A program made the position numbers and the translations under genes. A stretch of 36,723 nt of DNA, taken from positions 1 through 36,723 of the forward strand of contig CAMYOJ010000041.1 of assembly GCA_947259985.1 (NCBI GenBank). Reading direction: 5' to 3'. The stretch comes from an uncultured Woeseiaceae bacterium. Lineage in GTDB: Bacteria; Pseudomonadota; Gammaproteobacteria; Steroidobacterales; Woeseiaceae. The notes beneath the pieces were generated by a model that saw only the letters and a program-made list of their open reading frames with translations, did not search any database and had not been told where the DNA came from. This document shows, piece by piece, positions 25,416 through 34,713 of this stretch. How positions within the stretch are numbered: position 1 is the stretch's first letter; the number at the start of each line of letters is the position of its first letter.

Positions 25416-26132
25416 GTGAAGCACAAGAATATCCCCAGCAAAGACCGCCTGATCTTCGCGATGGACGTGCCGGACTGTGACCGGGCGCGCTTGCTCGCCG
25501 AGGAACTCGGCGACGCGGTCACGTTTTACAAAATCGGACTCGAGCTCATGATGAGCGGCGAGTATTTCGAGCTGCTCGACTGGATGCTCGAGCGCGACAA
25601 GAAGGTGTTCTGCGACCTGAAGTTTTTCGATATACCGGCAACTGTCGGATCGGCCGTGCGCCAGCTCAAGGATCGCGGCGCGTCGTTCGTCACCGTGCAT
25701 GGCAATCGCTCGATCATGGAAGCCGCCGCCGAGAACAAGGGTGACAGCCTCAAGGTGCTGGGGGTCACTGTGCTGACGAGTCTCGACCGAGGCGACCTCG
25801 ATGATCTCGGTTTCGACTGCGACATCGGCGCACTCGTATTGTCACGCGCGAAGCAGGCGCTCGAGTGCGGTTGTGACGGCGTAATTTCCTCGGGGCTCGA
25901 AGTGCCGAAGCTGCGAGAGTACGTCGACAACAAGCTGCTCGTTGTTTCGCCAGGTATCCGACCCGTCGACAACAAACCCGTGGGCGATCAGAAGCGTGTC
26001 GTGACCGTCGAGACGGCGTTCGCGAACGGCGCCGACTACATCGTGGTCGGGCGGCCCATTCGCGATGCCGTTAGTCCGCGCGCGGCGGCTGAAGCCATGC
26101 AGGCGTCGATCGCAGCACAGGTGGACGGCTGA
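25416..26132 (+). CDS. pyrF: Orotidine 5'-phosphate decarboxylase
   Basis: PyrF decarboxylates OMP to UMP, the last step of de novo pyrimidine synthesis. The 238-residue product has the class I catalytic array D67-x-K69-x-x-D72 in [12 protein letters not shown], the phosphate-binding end with VVGRPIRDA and the SPGIRP loop. The GTG at 25416 follows GAAGGA at 25404-25409 with good spacing. Upstream in-frame codons would begin inside the palindrome. The stop overlaps the hemE start in TGATG. Confidence 0.96.
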   Translation: MKHKNIPSKDRLIFAMDVPDCDRARLLAEELGDAVTFYKIGLELMMSGEYFELLDWMLERDKKVFCDLKFFDIPATVGSAVRQLKDRGASFVTVHGNRSIMEAAAENKGDSLKVLGVTVLTSLDRGDLDDLGFDCDIGALVLSRAKQALECGCDGVISSGLEVPKLREYVDNKLLVVSPGIRPVDNKPVGDQKRVVTVETAFANGADYIVVGRPIRDAVSPRAAAEAMQASIAAQVDG

Positions 26133-27196
26133 TGGCCGAACTCAGGAACGATCTGTTGCTGCGCGCACTAATGCGCCAGCCTGTGCCGCGCACGCCGCTG
26201 TGGATAATGCGCCAGGCCGGCCGTTACCTGCCCGAATACCGGGAGACGCGCGCGCAGGCCGGCGATTTCATGAGCCTTTGCCGAAACCCCGAGCTGGCGT
26301 GTGAAGTGACGATGCAGCCGCTCAGGCGTTACAAGCTCGACGCCGCAATCCTGTTCTCGGACATCCTGACGGTGCCCGACGCCATGGGTCTCGGCCTCTA
26401 TTTCGTGACAGGCGAGGGGCCCAAGTTCAGGGACCCCGTGCAGACGGCTGATGCCATACGCGGCCTGCGCGTGCCGGACGTCGAGAAAGATCTTGGTTAC
26501 GTGTTTGACGCCGTGCGCACCATACGCCGCGAGCTCGATGGCAAGGTGCCGCTGATCGGTTTTGCGGGCAGCCCGTTCACGGTTGGCACCTACATGGTCG
26601 AAGGTGGCTCGAGCAGGGAGTTCCCGACGATCAAGGGGCTGGCAAAGGAGGCGCCCGAGGTGCTGGATCAGCTCATGAACACGGTTGCCGAGACTACGAC
26701 CGAATACCTCAACGCACAGATCGAGGCGGGCGCACAGGCCGTGCAGATTTTCGACACCTGGGGCGCGGCGCTCGAGCCTGATGATTTCCGACGCTTCTCA
26801 CTGGCAAGTATGCAGAAAATCGTCGACGGCCTGACGCGCCACAAAGACGGTCGCGACATCCCCGTCATCCTGTTTACGAAAGGAGCGGGGCCGTTGCTTG
26901 CGGATCTTGCGGAAACGGGCTGCGATGCGCTCGGCGTGGACTGGACCACCGACCTTGCAACGGCTCGCGAGCATGTTGGCGACAAGGTCGCGCTACAGGG
27001 CAACCTGGACCCTGCAACCTTGCGCGAGAGCCCGGAAGTGATTCGACAGGGCGTGGCGGACACGCTCGCAAGCTACGGTAAAGGGCCCGGGCACGTATTC
27101 AATCTCGGTCACGGCATCACGCCGGATATCGATCCCGAGCACCTTGGGGTGCTCGTCGACGCCGTGCACGAATTTAGCCCCGATTATCACGATTGA
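26132..27196 (+). CDS. hemE: Uroporphyrinogen decarboxylase
   Basis: HemE removes four carboxyl groups from uroporphyrinogen III to give coproporphyrinogen III in heme synthesis. The 354-residue product matches the E. coli length and has [16 protein letters not shown] near the start (substrate-binding arginines), [29 protein letters not shown] and the late [10 protein letters not shown]. It overlaps pyrF and the following DUF917 gene by one base each, forming a tightly coupled three-gene unit. Confidence 0.97.
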   Translation: MAELRNDLLLRALMRQPVPRTPLWIMRQAGRYLPEYRETRAQAGDFMSLCRNPELACEVTMQPLRRYKLDAAILFSDILTVPDAMGLGLYFVTGEGPKFRDPVQTADAIRGLRVPDVEKDLGYVFDAVRTIRRELDGKVPLIGFAGSPFTVGTYMVEGGSSREFPTIKGLAKEAPEVLDQLMNTVAETTTEYLNAQIEAGAQAVQIFDTWGAALEPDDFRRFSLASMQKIVDGLTRHKDGRDIPVILFTKGAGPLLADLAETGCDALGVDWTTDLATAREHVGDKVALQGNLDPATLRESPEVIRQGVADTLASYGKGPGHVFNLGHGITPDIDPEHLGVLVDAVHEFSPDYHD

Positions 27197-28401
27197 TGCA
27201 TCGTCGAAATTTCATCAAAGGCGTGGGCGTAGCCATGGGTGCGACGTTCAGCTTGCCGGTAACCGCGCACCGCGGAGCGAAATTCGATGCACAAGCGCTC
27301 GAAGACACGCTGCTGGGCAGCAGCTATCTCGGTTGTGGCGGCGGGGGCAGCCTGGAAGCGGCGCGCGAGCTGATTCGGTCAGATCTCGCGGAAGGTATCT
27401 CGTTCAGCATTCTAGACGTCGCGCAGCTGGGTGACGATGACTGGGTGGCGTCGCCTTACGCGCTTGAAAGTCTCGCGCCCGTGGACCCGTCGATGCGCGA
27501 TCGTCTCGAAAAGCTCGGCGTTGCCGTGGATGAGCCCGTCACGGCATCGTTCCGACTCCTCGAAGACTATCTTGGCAAGAAATTCTCGGCTGTTATCGTC
27601 GGTGAGATCGGACCTTTGAGCATGGCGGAGGCGCTTTCACTTGCCGCGCGCCTCGGTGTCCCGAGCCTCGATGCGGATACCGTCGGCCGCGCCACGCCCG
27701 AAATCAACCAGCACTCCGTTCGTGTCGCCGGTCACGCCATTACACCTGCGGCCGCGGTTTCGCAGTTTGGCGACGAAGTCATCCTGAAGTCGGTGGCCGA
27801 CCCGAGTCGGGAAGAGGATGTGTTTCGCGCGCTGTCCGTCGTGAGCCGGCTGGTCGGAGTAACGGATGCCGCCATTCCCGGAGCGGTGGCGAAGGCCGAT
27901 AACGTGCTGGTCCAGAAGAGCCTGGGCCTGGCGGCCTCAATCGGCAAAGCCGTGCGTGAGGCCATGCAGGGCGGTAGTGATCCTGTCGAGGCGGCAAGAG
28001 CCGCAGGTGACGGCTACCTGTTGTTCGAAGGTGTCGTAGGCTCGTCGAACTGGGCGGATTCCGAGGGTTTCCTCGTCGGCGATGTGACGGTCCACGGGAC
28101 CGGCGCATTCCGGGGGCAGTCGTTGCTGCTCGACTACAAAAACGAACACCTCGTTGCGCGCCGCAACGGTGAGGTGATCGCGACTTGTCCGGACCTGATC
28201 ACGATGATCGACCGCAAGTCGTACGAAGGTATCGGCAACCCGGATTTCAGCGAAGGGCAGGCGGTAAGCGTGCTTGCCTATCGCGCCGCGTCACTCTGGC
28301 GGCGACCGGAAGGACTCGAGGTATTCGCGCCGAGGTATTTCGGCTACGACGTGGACTACATTCCTGTCGAGCAGAGGCTGAGCGTCGTCAACGGCAAGTA
28401 G
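27196..28401 (+). CDS. DUF917 family protein with a twin-arginine signal
   Basis: The 401-residue product belongs to the DUF917 family (Pfam PF06032, relatives of the hydantoinase/oxoprolinase region), judged from SSYLGCGGGGSLEAAR near residue 42, VGEIGPLSMAEAL, LGVPSLDADTVGRATPE and VLAYRAASLWRRPEGLEVFAPRYFGYD. Unusually, it begins [19 protein letters not shown], a twin-arginine (RRxFxK) signal with a likely cleavage near LPVTA. An exported, cofactor-containing or pre-folded protein is therefore predicted. DUF917 proteins are more often found without a signal beside hydantoinase or transport genes. The ATG overlaps the hemE stop in TGATG. Substrate and activity are unknown. Confidence 0.85.
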   Translation: MHRRNFIKGVGVAMGATFSLPVTAHRGAKFDAQALEDTLLGSSYLGCGGGGSLEAARELIRSDLAEGISFSILDVAQLGDDDWVASPYALESLAPVDPSMRDRLEKLGVAVDEPVTASFRLLEDYLGKKFSAVIVGEIGPLSMAEALSLAARLGVPSLDADTVGRATPEINQHSVRVAGHAITPAAAVSQFGDEVILKSVADPSREEDVFRALSVVSRLVGVTDAAIPGAVAKADNVLVQKSLGLAASIGKAVREAMQGGSDPVEAARAAGDGYLLFEGVVGSSNWADSEGFLVGDVTVHGTGAFRGQSLLLDYKNEHLVARRNGEVIATCPDLITMIDRKSYEGIGNPDFSEGQAVSVLAYRAASLWRRPEGLEVFAPRYFGYDVDYIPVEQRLSVVNGK

Positions 28402-28432
28402 CACCACTTCGCGGACACGATTGCACGTCGCC

Positions 28433-28453
28433 TCCTGGCACTTGCGGCCAGGA
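28433..28453. other. Hairpin between convergent DUF917 and cupin genes
   Basis: A 7-bp stem (28433-28439 with 28447-28453) lies in the 60-base gap between two convergent genes. It is followed by a run of A on the plus strand, so it lacks the T-run of a standard terminator in either direction. A weak end-of-transcript structure is possible. Confidence 0.35.
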
Positions 28454-28461
28454 AAAAGCTC

Positions 28462-28821
28462 CTAGTGAAGTTCGATCTCCAGCACAAGACATTCCTGGGC
28501 AACATCCATGGCGTCGCCGCCGTGCGTTTCGGCAGGCGCCCATACGGCTTCACCGATCTTGTGGAGTCGCATGCGCTCGCCGCCCTGGCCGTCGTCCTCG
28601 AGCCAGGCGCAGGACTGCAGGTACACCATCACGCGGTCGGGATGTGCATGCACTGGTGAGGTTTCGCCATGGCGTATCGTCTGTTTGAGGACGCGTACCC
28701 GCTCGTTTTCGAACTCGAGTTCATAGATGTGCGGCGCGACCTTGAGCGGGTCAAGCGGCGTGGGAACCGCCGCCGCAACGACGGCGGAAAGCAGCAAGAG
28801 CGGCAGCGTGCGGCTAATCAC
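28462..28821 (-). CDS. Small exported cupin-like protein
   Basis: The 119-residue product has an N-terminal signal peptide (ISRTLPLLLLSAVVAAAVP). A single small beta-barrel follows, with GETSPVHAHPDRVMVYL resembling cupin motif 1. The two histidines (HAH) are kept, but the usual glutamate is not evident. A second motif may lie in EAVWAPAETHGG. It should be periplasmic. Translation starts at GTG (28821), overlapping the last eight bases of fadD, so it is probably co-translated with fadD. Function is unknown; similar small cupins are often annotated only by domain. Confidence 0.8.
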   Translation of the reverse strand: MISRTLPLLLLSAVVAAAVPTPLDPLKVAPHIYELEFENERVRVLKQTIRHGETSPVHAHPDRVMVYLQSCAWLEDDGQGGERMRLHKIGEAVWAPAETHGGDAMDVAQECLVLEIELH

Positions 28822-30472
28822 GCAGCGCCCGCCTCAGTATCTTGCCGACGTTTGACTTGGGCAGGTCATCGCGGAACTCGATGATGCGCGGACGCTTGTA
28901 GCCCGTCAGGTGCTTGCGGCAGTATTCCTTGATGTCTTGTTCGGTCACGGACTCGTCCGTACGCACGGCGAATACCTTTACGATTTCGCCCGAACGGTCG
29001 TTAGGGACACCTATCGCGGCCGCCTCGAGGATACCGTCCATTTCGACGACGACGTTTTCGACCTCGTTGGGATACACGTTGAAGCCCGACACGAGAATCA
29101 TGTCCTTCTTGCGATCTTCAATGAACATGTAACCGTCGTCGTCCATGCGGCCGACGTCGCCCGTGCGCAGCCAGCCGCCCGGCAACATGACTTCGGCGGT
29201 TTCAGCCGGGCGCTGCCAGTAGCCTTCCATGACCTGCGGTCCCTTGATACAGATCTCGCCGATCCCGCCTGTCGGCAACGGGTTGCCATCCTCGCCCGTG
29301 ATCATGACGTCTGTCGAAGGAATTGGCAGACCGATGGTCCCTGTGAATTCCTCGTCAAGGCGACACACGATTGCCGCGGGAGAGGTTTCGGTGAGGCCAT
29401 AGCCTTGCAGAATTGTGCTGCCAGTCGCCTTTTTCCAGTCCTTGGCAACGGCCGGCTGCACGGCCATGCCGCCGCCGATGCACACGCGCAGGTGGCTGAA
29501 GTCGATGTCCTTGAAGCTCGGCGTGTTCATGAGCGAGGCGAACATCGTGTTGACACCCGTGAACATGTTGAATTCGTACTTGGCGATTTCCTTGGCAAAG
29601 CCTTCGAAGTCGCGCGGGTTCGTTATCAGCACATTGAGCCCGCCCTGCGACATGACTGTCAGGCAATTACCCTGCAAAGAGAAGATGTGGTAGAGCGGCA
29701 AAGCCGTTATGGCGATGACCGGGTGTACGCCTTCATAGGCGTTGTTCTGCCAGGTTATGGTCTGTTGCACGTTGTAGACCATGTTGCGGTGGCTCAGCAT
29801 GGCGCCCTTCGAAACGCCCGTCGTTCCGCCCGTGTACTGCAGGTATGCGATGTCGGCGTAGCCGATGTCGACAGGCTGCAGGGTCTTGTTGGTGCCGGCC
29901 CTGAGTGCCTTGTTAAATCGCACGCTGTTTGCGAGGCTGAACTTCGGCACGGCCTTCTTGACGTGGCGCAGCACGAAGTTGGTGACCATGCTCTTGGGCC
30001 ACTGCAGCAGGTCACCGACGCCGGTTGTGACGACGAAATCGACGTCGGTCTCGGCAATAACTTCTTCCAGGATGTGAGCGAAGTTCTCGAGGATGATGAT
30101 GCAGCGCGCCCCGGAGTCCTTGAGCTGGTGCTGCAGCTCCCTGCCCGTGTACAGCGGGTTGACGTTTACGACCACGAGCCCGGCGCGGAAGATGCCGCAC
30201 ATCGCGACCGGGTACTGCAGGATGTTCGGTAACATGATGGCGACGCGTTCGCCGCGCATGAGCCCCAGCGTCTGCTGCAGGTAGCAGGCGAACTGCATGG
30301 ACAGCTGATCGAGGTCCGCGTAGCTGAGCGTGCGCCCCATGTTCGTATACGCGGCGTTGTCCGGATACTCGGAGAAGCTTTGTTCGAACAGCTCGCGCAC
30401 GGAGCGGAATGGCGGCGCAGGTGCTTCTGCCGGCATGCCCTCCGGATAGGATTTAAGCCAGGCCTTTTCCAA
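28814..30472 (-). CDS. fadD: Long-chain fatty acid-CoA ligase FadD
   Basis: FadD activates fatty acids to acyl-CoA through an acyl-adenylate, at the inner face of the membrane. The 552-residue product has the P-loop-like YTGGTTGVSKGA at 213-224, LPLYHIF, the GYGLTETSPA region, GWLRTGDVGRMDDDGYMFIEDRKKDMI and a C-terminal K in SNVGKILRRALRD. The start is TTG at 30472 (after a GGGGG ribosome site), matching the UUG start known for E. coli fadD, whose protein begins similarly. The next ATG would remove conserved residues. It lies 18 bases after tesA and overlaps the cupin gene. Confidence 0.95.
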   Translation of the reverse strand: MEKAWLKSYPEGMPAEAPAPPFRSVRELFEQSFSEYPDNAAYTNMGRTLSYADLDQLSMQFACYLQQTLGLMRGERVAIMLPNILQYPVAMCGIFRAGLVVVNVNPLYTGRELQHQLKDSGARCIIILENFAHILEEVIAETDVDFVVTTGVGDLLQWPKSMVTNFVLRHVKKAVPKFSLANSVRFNKALRAGTNKTLQPVDIGYADIAYLQYTGGTTGVSKGAMLSHRNMVYNVQQTITWQNNAYEGVHPVIAITALPLYHIFSLQGNCLTVMSQGGLNVLITNPRDFEGFAKEIAKYEFNMFTGVNTMFASLMNTPSFKDIDFSHLRVCIGGGMAVQPAVAKDWKKATGSTILQGYGLTETSPAAIVCRLDEEFTGTIGLPIPSTDVMITGEDGNPLPTGGIGEICIKGPQVMEGYWQRPAETAEVMLPGGWLRTGDVGRMDDDGYMFIEDRKKDMILVSGFNVYPNEVENVVVEMDGILEAAAIGVPNDRSGEIVKVFAVRTDESVTEQDIKEYCRKHLTGYKRPRIIEFRDDLPKSNVGKILRRALRD

Positions 30473-30490
30473 GACGAATCCCCCTAATAA

Positions 30491-31105
30491 TTACCATTGT
30501 TCAAGTGTAGCGCTGATTATGGGCCAGGCGTTATCCAGCAGTATCGGCTGAGCGGCGGCATTGGGATGTATGCGGTCCTCCTGAAGCAGCTCATCGTTGA
30601 GCGCCACGCCTTCCATGAAGAACTCGATCCACTCAATATCGAAATCATTGGCGACGTCGCGGTATACGGCCTCGAAGGCCTGGGTGTACCGGGTGCCGTA
30701 ATTCGTCGGAATACGGATGCCGAGGAGCACGACGGAGGCGCCCGATGCCTTGGCCCGCGCGACTATTTTCTCGAGGTTGCCCTTCATGCGCTGCGGCGGA
30801 AAGCCGCGCAGGCCGTCGTTGCCGCCAAGCTCGAGGATGATCAGTTCCGGCGAGAACTCGCTCAACGCGCTGTCAATACGTGCCGCGCCACCCTCGGTCG
30901 TCTCCCCGCTGATGCTGGCGTTCACGACGCGATGTTCGTACCCTACGCTTTCGAGCCGGGACTGCAACAAAGTGGCCCAGGACTGGTCAACGTCAATACC
31001 GTATCCGGCGCTCAATGAGTCGCCGAAGATAAGCACTGTCGGCGACTCGGCGCTGTAGGCGCCGGCAGACATCAGCAAAACAACAAGAGTAAGCAGTCTT
31101 CGCAT
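30491..31105 (-). CDS. tesA: Periplasmic acyl-CoA thioesterase I / arylesterase TesA
   Basis: TesA is an SGNH-fold esterase with thioesterase, arylesterase and lysophospholipase activity, secreted to the periplasm. The 204-residue product has a signal peptide of about 19 residues (MRRLLTLVVLLMSAGAYSA). The four SGNH blocks are GDSLSAGYG with catalytic S30, the conserved glycine in SISGETT, GGND at 94-97, and D177-x-x-H180 in DRIHPN. It is divergent from ybbA, as in E. coli. Its ATG shares two bases with the ybbA ATG in a single CATG. Confidence 0.95.
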   Translation of the reverse strand: MRRLLTLVVLLMSAGAYSAESPTVLIFGDSLSAGYGIDVDQSWATLLQSRLESVGYEHRVVNASISGETTEGGAARIDSALSEFSPELIILELGGNDGLRGFPPQRMKGNLEKIVARAKASGASVVLLGIRIPTNYGTRYTQAFEAVYRDVANDFDIEWIEFFMEGVALNDELLQEDRIHPNAAAQPILLDNAWPIISATLEQW

Positions 31106-31808
31106 GGGAAATCAGTCATCCAACAAGATCGTGCTCGAGGCACATGACTTGAGTAAGGAGGTTAGCAGCCCGGAAGGGAGTCTGACCATTCTTTCGGGCG
31201 TCAGTTTCAGCGTAGCGGCGGGAGATTCGGTCGCGGTCGTGGGCCCCTCGGGCGCCGGCAAGTCGACGCTGCTGGCGCTGCTCGCCGGGCTCGATCTGCC
31301 GACCAGGGGCCGCGTGGTCCTCAACGGTAACAACCTGTCGGAACTCGATGAAGATGGCAGGGCCAGGGTGCGCGCCGAGAGCGTCGGCTTCGTGTTCCAG
31401 TCCTTCCACCTCGTGCCGTCCCTGAACGCCCTCGAGAACGTCATGTTGCCGCTGGAGCTGGCCGGCCACAGCGAGGCGCGCAGCGCCGCCCGGGAAATCA
31501 TTGAAAAGGTCGGTCTCGGAGAGCGCTGGAGCCATTACCCGGCGCAGCTTTCGGGCGGCGAGAAGCAACGCGTGGCGATAGCGCGCTCGTTCGCGACCGA
31601 GCCCGCGGTGCTGTTCGCCGACGAGCCCACGGGCAATCTCGACAGCCGCACGGGCGCCAATATCATGGAGCTCATGTTCGAACTCAACCGCAGTTCCGCG
31701 ACGACACTCGTGCTGGTCACCCATGACAGCAGCCTGGCCGAGCGCTGCGATCGCGTGCTCGAGCTTGATACGGGAGAGCTCAAACGCGACAGCAAGGCAG
31801 CCGCGTGA
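31104..31808 (+). CDS. ybbA: ABC transporter ATP-binding protein, YbbA type
   Basis: The 234-residue product is a LolD/MacB-class ATPase with Walker A GPSGAGKS at 47-54, a Q-loop near 99, the signature LSGGE at 149-153, Walker B FADEP at 171-175, and the switch histidine in LVTHDS. Divergence from tesA and the large permease immediately after identify it as YbbA. Family members couple ATP hydrolysis to mechanical work on periplasmic or outer-leaflet substrates (mechanotransmission type) rather than classic import. The ATG at 31104 gives a natural N-terminus, but it has little ribosome site; a GTG ten codons later is a possible alternative. Confidence 0.92.
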   Translation: MGNQSSNKIVLEAHDLSKEVSSPEGSLTILSGVSFSVAAGDSVAVVGPSGAGKSTLLALLAGLDLPTRGRVVLNGNNLSELDEDGRARVRAESVGFVFQSFHLVPSLNALENVMLPLELAGHSEARSAAREIIEKVGLGERWSHYPAQLSGGEKQRVAIARSFATEPAVLFADEPTGNLDSRTGANIMELMFELNRSSATTLVLVTHDSSLAERCDRVLELDTGELKRDSKAAA

Positions 31809-34300
31809 AAGCCCTCGTCTTCGCAATACGCAGCTTCAGGCGCGAGATTAGTTCGGGTGAGGTGCTCGTGCTGCTCGCGGCGGTGGGCCTGGCCGTCGCA
31901 GCGCTGACGGCGGTCGGTTTCCTGACCGACCGTATCGGCAAGGCAGTGGCGCGCCAGGCCAACGAGGTGCTGGCGGCCGACCTCCGCTTGCGCTCGCAGG
32001 AGCCCGTGCCAGAGGAGTGGCGCGCGCTGGCCGGCGAGTACGGGTTACTTACGGCAGAGACGATGTTGTTTCCGTCGGTGGTCTTCAAAGACGAAAGCAG
32101 TGCGTTGTCGGCGATAAAGGTCGTCAGCGACAACTACCCTTTGCGCGGCAGCGTGCGCGTGGCCGATCAGATGTTCGGCGAACAGCGCGTCGTCGATGGC
32201 ATCCCGGCGAGCGGCGAAGTTTGGGCCGACGGGGCCTTGCTGGCGCGGGTTGGTGCCGACATCGGCGATACGCTGGCCATCGGCGAACTCGACCTCGAAG
32301 TCTCAGCCGTGCTCACCTATCGGCCGGACCAGTCAATCGGTTTCGCATCATTAGCGCCGTCTTTGCTCATGAACATCGACGACGTCGATCGCAGCGGCCT
32401 GATCGGCGAAGGCAGCCGGGTCAGCTATGCGCTGCTGGTTGCCGGTGACGAGCAGGCCGTGGCCGATTTCAACACGGCAATTGAAGACGAGTTGCCGGAT
32501 TCCGTGCGCATCCGCAGCCAGGAAGAGAGCAGCGAGCGCGCCTACAATGCCGCAGATCGAGCGCAACGATTCCTGTCGTTGACAGCCGTCATCAGTTTGC
32601 TGTTGAGCGCGGTTGCTGTCGCGATGTCCGCAAGAAGATTTGCGCAGCGACGCATGGATACGGTTGCGCTCATGAAAAGCCTCGGCGCAACCCAGGGCTT
32701 CGTCATCTCGGTGGCGTTAATCCAACTCGTGATGCTCGGTGTTCTGGGTGTCGTGGCCGGCAGCATTACAGGTTTCGCGGCGGAAGAACTGCTGGCCAGC
32801 ATCCTCGTCGACCTGCTGCAGGGCGATCTGCCCGAGCCCGGTCTGCGCCCGGTGATTCTGGCCAGCGGCAGCGCAATGGTGTTATTGCTCGGGTTTGCGC
32901 TGCCGTCCTTGCTGCAGCTCCGCAATACACCGCCGCTGCGCGTGCTGCGCCACGATGCCGTGCCGCCCGCGCCGTCGCGCCTGCTGGTAGCGGGACTGTC
33001 CCTGGCTGCCGTCGCGGCGCTGTTGTATCGCTCCGTCGGCGATCCGCGCATGCTCGCGATCCTGATCGGCGGCATCCTGGTCATTGCCGCGCTGCTGTAT
33101 CTCGTTGGGCGCGGGCTCGTGGCCTTGATCGGTCGTTTCCGTTCCGGTGTAGGTGTCGCCTGGCGCTACGGCCTGGCCAACGTTGCGCGTCGCGGCCGTG
33201 ACAGCGCGGTACAGGTTGTTGCATTTGGCCTCGGCATCACTGTCCTGCTGTTGCTGACGCTCGTCAGGACCGACCTGCTCGAAGGATGGCGAAAAACGCT
33301 TGACGCCGATGCGCCGAACCACTTCCTGATCAACATACAGCCGCATGAAGTCGATGATGTCGGTGCGCTGTTTGAAAACAACGGCATGGCGCGCCCGGCA
33401 TTTACACCGCTCGTTCGCGCGCGCATGACGACGATCAATAGCGAGTCAGTCAAGGAGCGCGAGTACCCTAATGAGGACGGTCGCTGGCTGGCTAATCGCG
33501 AAGCAAACCTGTCGTTTGCGGCGGAGATGAGTTCGAGCAACGAACTCATCGAGGGCGAATGGTGGCCGGTCGACTATGACGGCCCGCCGCTCGTATCGAT
33601 CGAGGAAGAGTCGGCTACCAACACGGGCGTGACGATTGGCGACGAGCTCGAGTTCTTCGTGGCCGGTCGCGAGGTCACAGCGGAAATCGCGAGTATCCGC
33701 AAGGTGAACTGGGATTCCTTCCAGCCAAACTTCTTCATCGTATTATCCCCGGGCGCGCTCGACGGTATGCCGACGACGTACATATCGAGCATGCGCATAG
33801 AAGCTGACAAGCAGCCCATGCTCGTCGATCTCGTACGCGCTCATCCGAGCATTTCGGTCATCGATCTGGACGCGATCCTGCAGCAGGTACGCGGCATCAT
33901 CGAGAAAGCAAGCCTGGCCGTTCAGGCCGTGTTCGTATTTACGCTCGCCGCGGGCATCGCCGTGTTATTTGCTGCCGTGCAGTCGACGATCGACGAACGG
34001 CGTTTCGAGAGCGCGATGCTGCGCGCGCTCGGTGCACGCAAGCGAACGGTTTTCTCCGGTGTAATGGCGGAATTCGCGGCGCTCGGGCTCGCGGCGGGCA
34101 TCCTGGCCTCGGCTGGAGCGTCGATCCTTGCGGCACTCGTCGCGGTGCAGTTATTCCAGTTGCCTTACGAGTTCAATCCGTTGCTGTGGGTTGTCGGCGT
34201 GGCGGCCGGAGTGGTCGTGGTTTGCGTCAGCGGATACTTCGCGGCCCGCGGCGCAGTGAACGCCGCGCCGGTCGACGTGTTGCGCGGAGGCGCAGGATGA
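31805..34300 (+). CDS. ybbP: ABC transporter permease of FtsX/MacB type, YbbP-like
   Basis: The 831-residue product has the layout of YbbP (804 in E. coli): an N-terminal membrane helix, a large periplasmic domain (about 50-255), then several membrane helices with the FtsX signature (SARRFAQRRMDTVALMKSLGAT). A second periplasmic domain (about 490-700) and a final FtsX helix group (ERRFESAMLRALGARKRTVFSG) follow. The duplicated FtsX-domain layout suits a partner of YbbA. Start is GTG overlapping the ybbA stop (GTGA). The substrate is unknown; the tesA context hints at lipid or lysophospholipid handling, but that is inference. Confidence 0.92.
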   Translation: MKALVFAIRSFRREISSGEVLVLLAAVGLAVAALTAVGFLTDRIGKAVARQANEVLAADLRLRSQEPVPEEWRALAGEYGLLTAETMLFPSVVFKDESSALSAIKVVSDNYPLRGSVRVADQMFGEQRVVDGIPASGEVWADGALLARVGADIGDTLAIGELDLEVSAVLTYRPDQSIGFASLAPSLLMNIDDVDRSGLIGEGSRVSYALLVAGDEQAVADFNTAIEDELPDSVRIRSQEESSERAYNAADRAQRFLSLTAVISLLLSAVAVAMSARRFAQRRMDTVALMKSLGATQGFVISVALIQLVMLGVLGVVAGSITGFAAEELLASILVDLLQGDLPEPGLRPVILASGSAMVLLLGFALPSLLQLRNTPPLRVLRHDAVPPAPSRLLVAGLSLAAVAALLYRSVGDPRMLAILIGGILVIAALLYLVGRGLVALIGRFRSGVGVAWRYGLANVARRGRDSAVQVVAFGLGITVLLLLTLVRTDLLEGWRKTLDADAPNHFLINIQPHEVDDVGALFENNGMARPAFTPLVRARMTTINSESVKEREYPNEDGRWLANREANLSFAAEMSSSNELIEGEWWPVDYDGPPLVSIEEESATNTGVTIGDELEFFVAGREVTAEIASIRKVNWDSFQPNFFIVLSPGALDGMPTTYISSMRIEADKQPMLVDLVRAHPSISVIDLDAILQQVRGIIEKASLAVQAVFVFTLAAGIAVLFAAVQSTIDERRFESAMLRALGARKRTVFSGVMAEFAALGLAAGILASAGASILAALVAVQLFQLPYEFNPLLWVVGVAAGVVVVCVSGYFAARGAVNAAPVDVLRGGAG

Positions 34301-34713
34301 GTGAGCAGACACTTTCGTGCGGCGTGGTACTGGCGCGCGAATCCGGCGCCGGCTGGTACACGTTGATGCTGCGCGCCTATCATCACTGGGATTTTCCCAA
34401 GGGCATACGCGAACCCGGCGAGGCACCACTCGAGGCGGCACTGCGCGAAGTGCAGGAAGAGACGAGCATTGATGATCTTGCCTTCGATTGGGGCGATCGT
34501 TACTTCGAGACCGGCCCATACAGCCGCGGTAAGGTCGCACGCTATTACATCGCCAGAACCGCGCAGGAACAGGTCGAGATGGGAATTTCCCCCGAGACCG
34601 GCGTGCCCGAGCATCACGAGTGGCGGTGGGTTTCGTTCAATGAGGCCTACGACATCGGGTCGCCGCGGGTGCGCCAGATCGTGCAGTGGGCGCGGCAGAT
34701 CATAGGCACCTGA
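34297..34713 (+). CDS. Nudix hydrolase
   Basis: The 138-residue product from MSEQTLSCG has a Nudix box GIREPGEAPLEAALREVQEETSI at about 36-58. It has the catalytic REVQEE but serine in place of the usual final glycine. The DFPKG upstream is typical of Ap4A-type (diadenosine polyphosphate) hydrolases, with RYYIARTAQ and HHEWRWVSFNEA downstream. It probably hydrolyses a nucleoside diphosphate derivative, but the substrate cannot be told. The ATG overlaps the ybbP stop (ATGA) with GGAGG upstream. The stop is immediately adjacent to that of the convergent dehydrogenase. Confidence 0.88.
   Translation: MSEQTLSCGVVLARESGAGWYTLMLRAYHHWDFPKGIREPGEAPLEAALREVQEETSIDDLAFDWGDRYFETGPYSRGKVARYYIARTAQEQVEMGISPETGVPEHHEWRWVSFNEAYDIGSPRVRQIVQWARQIIGT

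Noticed and set aside
28910..30232. 440-codon open frame antisense to fadD
   Set aside because: Rich in H, R, D and V as expected for the complement of a GC-rich gene; fadD is certain on the other strand.
31104..31808. Annotation as lipoprotein-release ATPase LolD
   Set aside because: Although LolD-like in sequence, it lacks lolC/lolE neighbours and is paired with a YbbP-type permease next to tesA.
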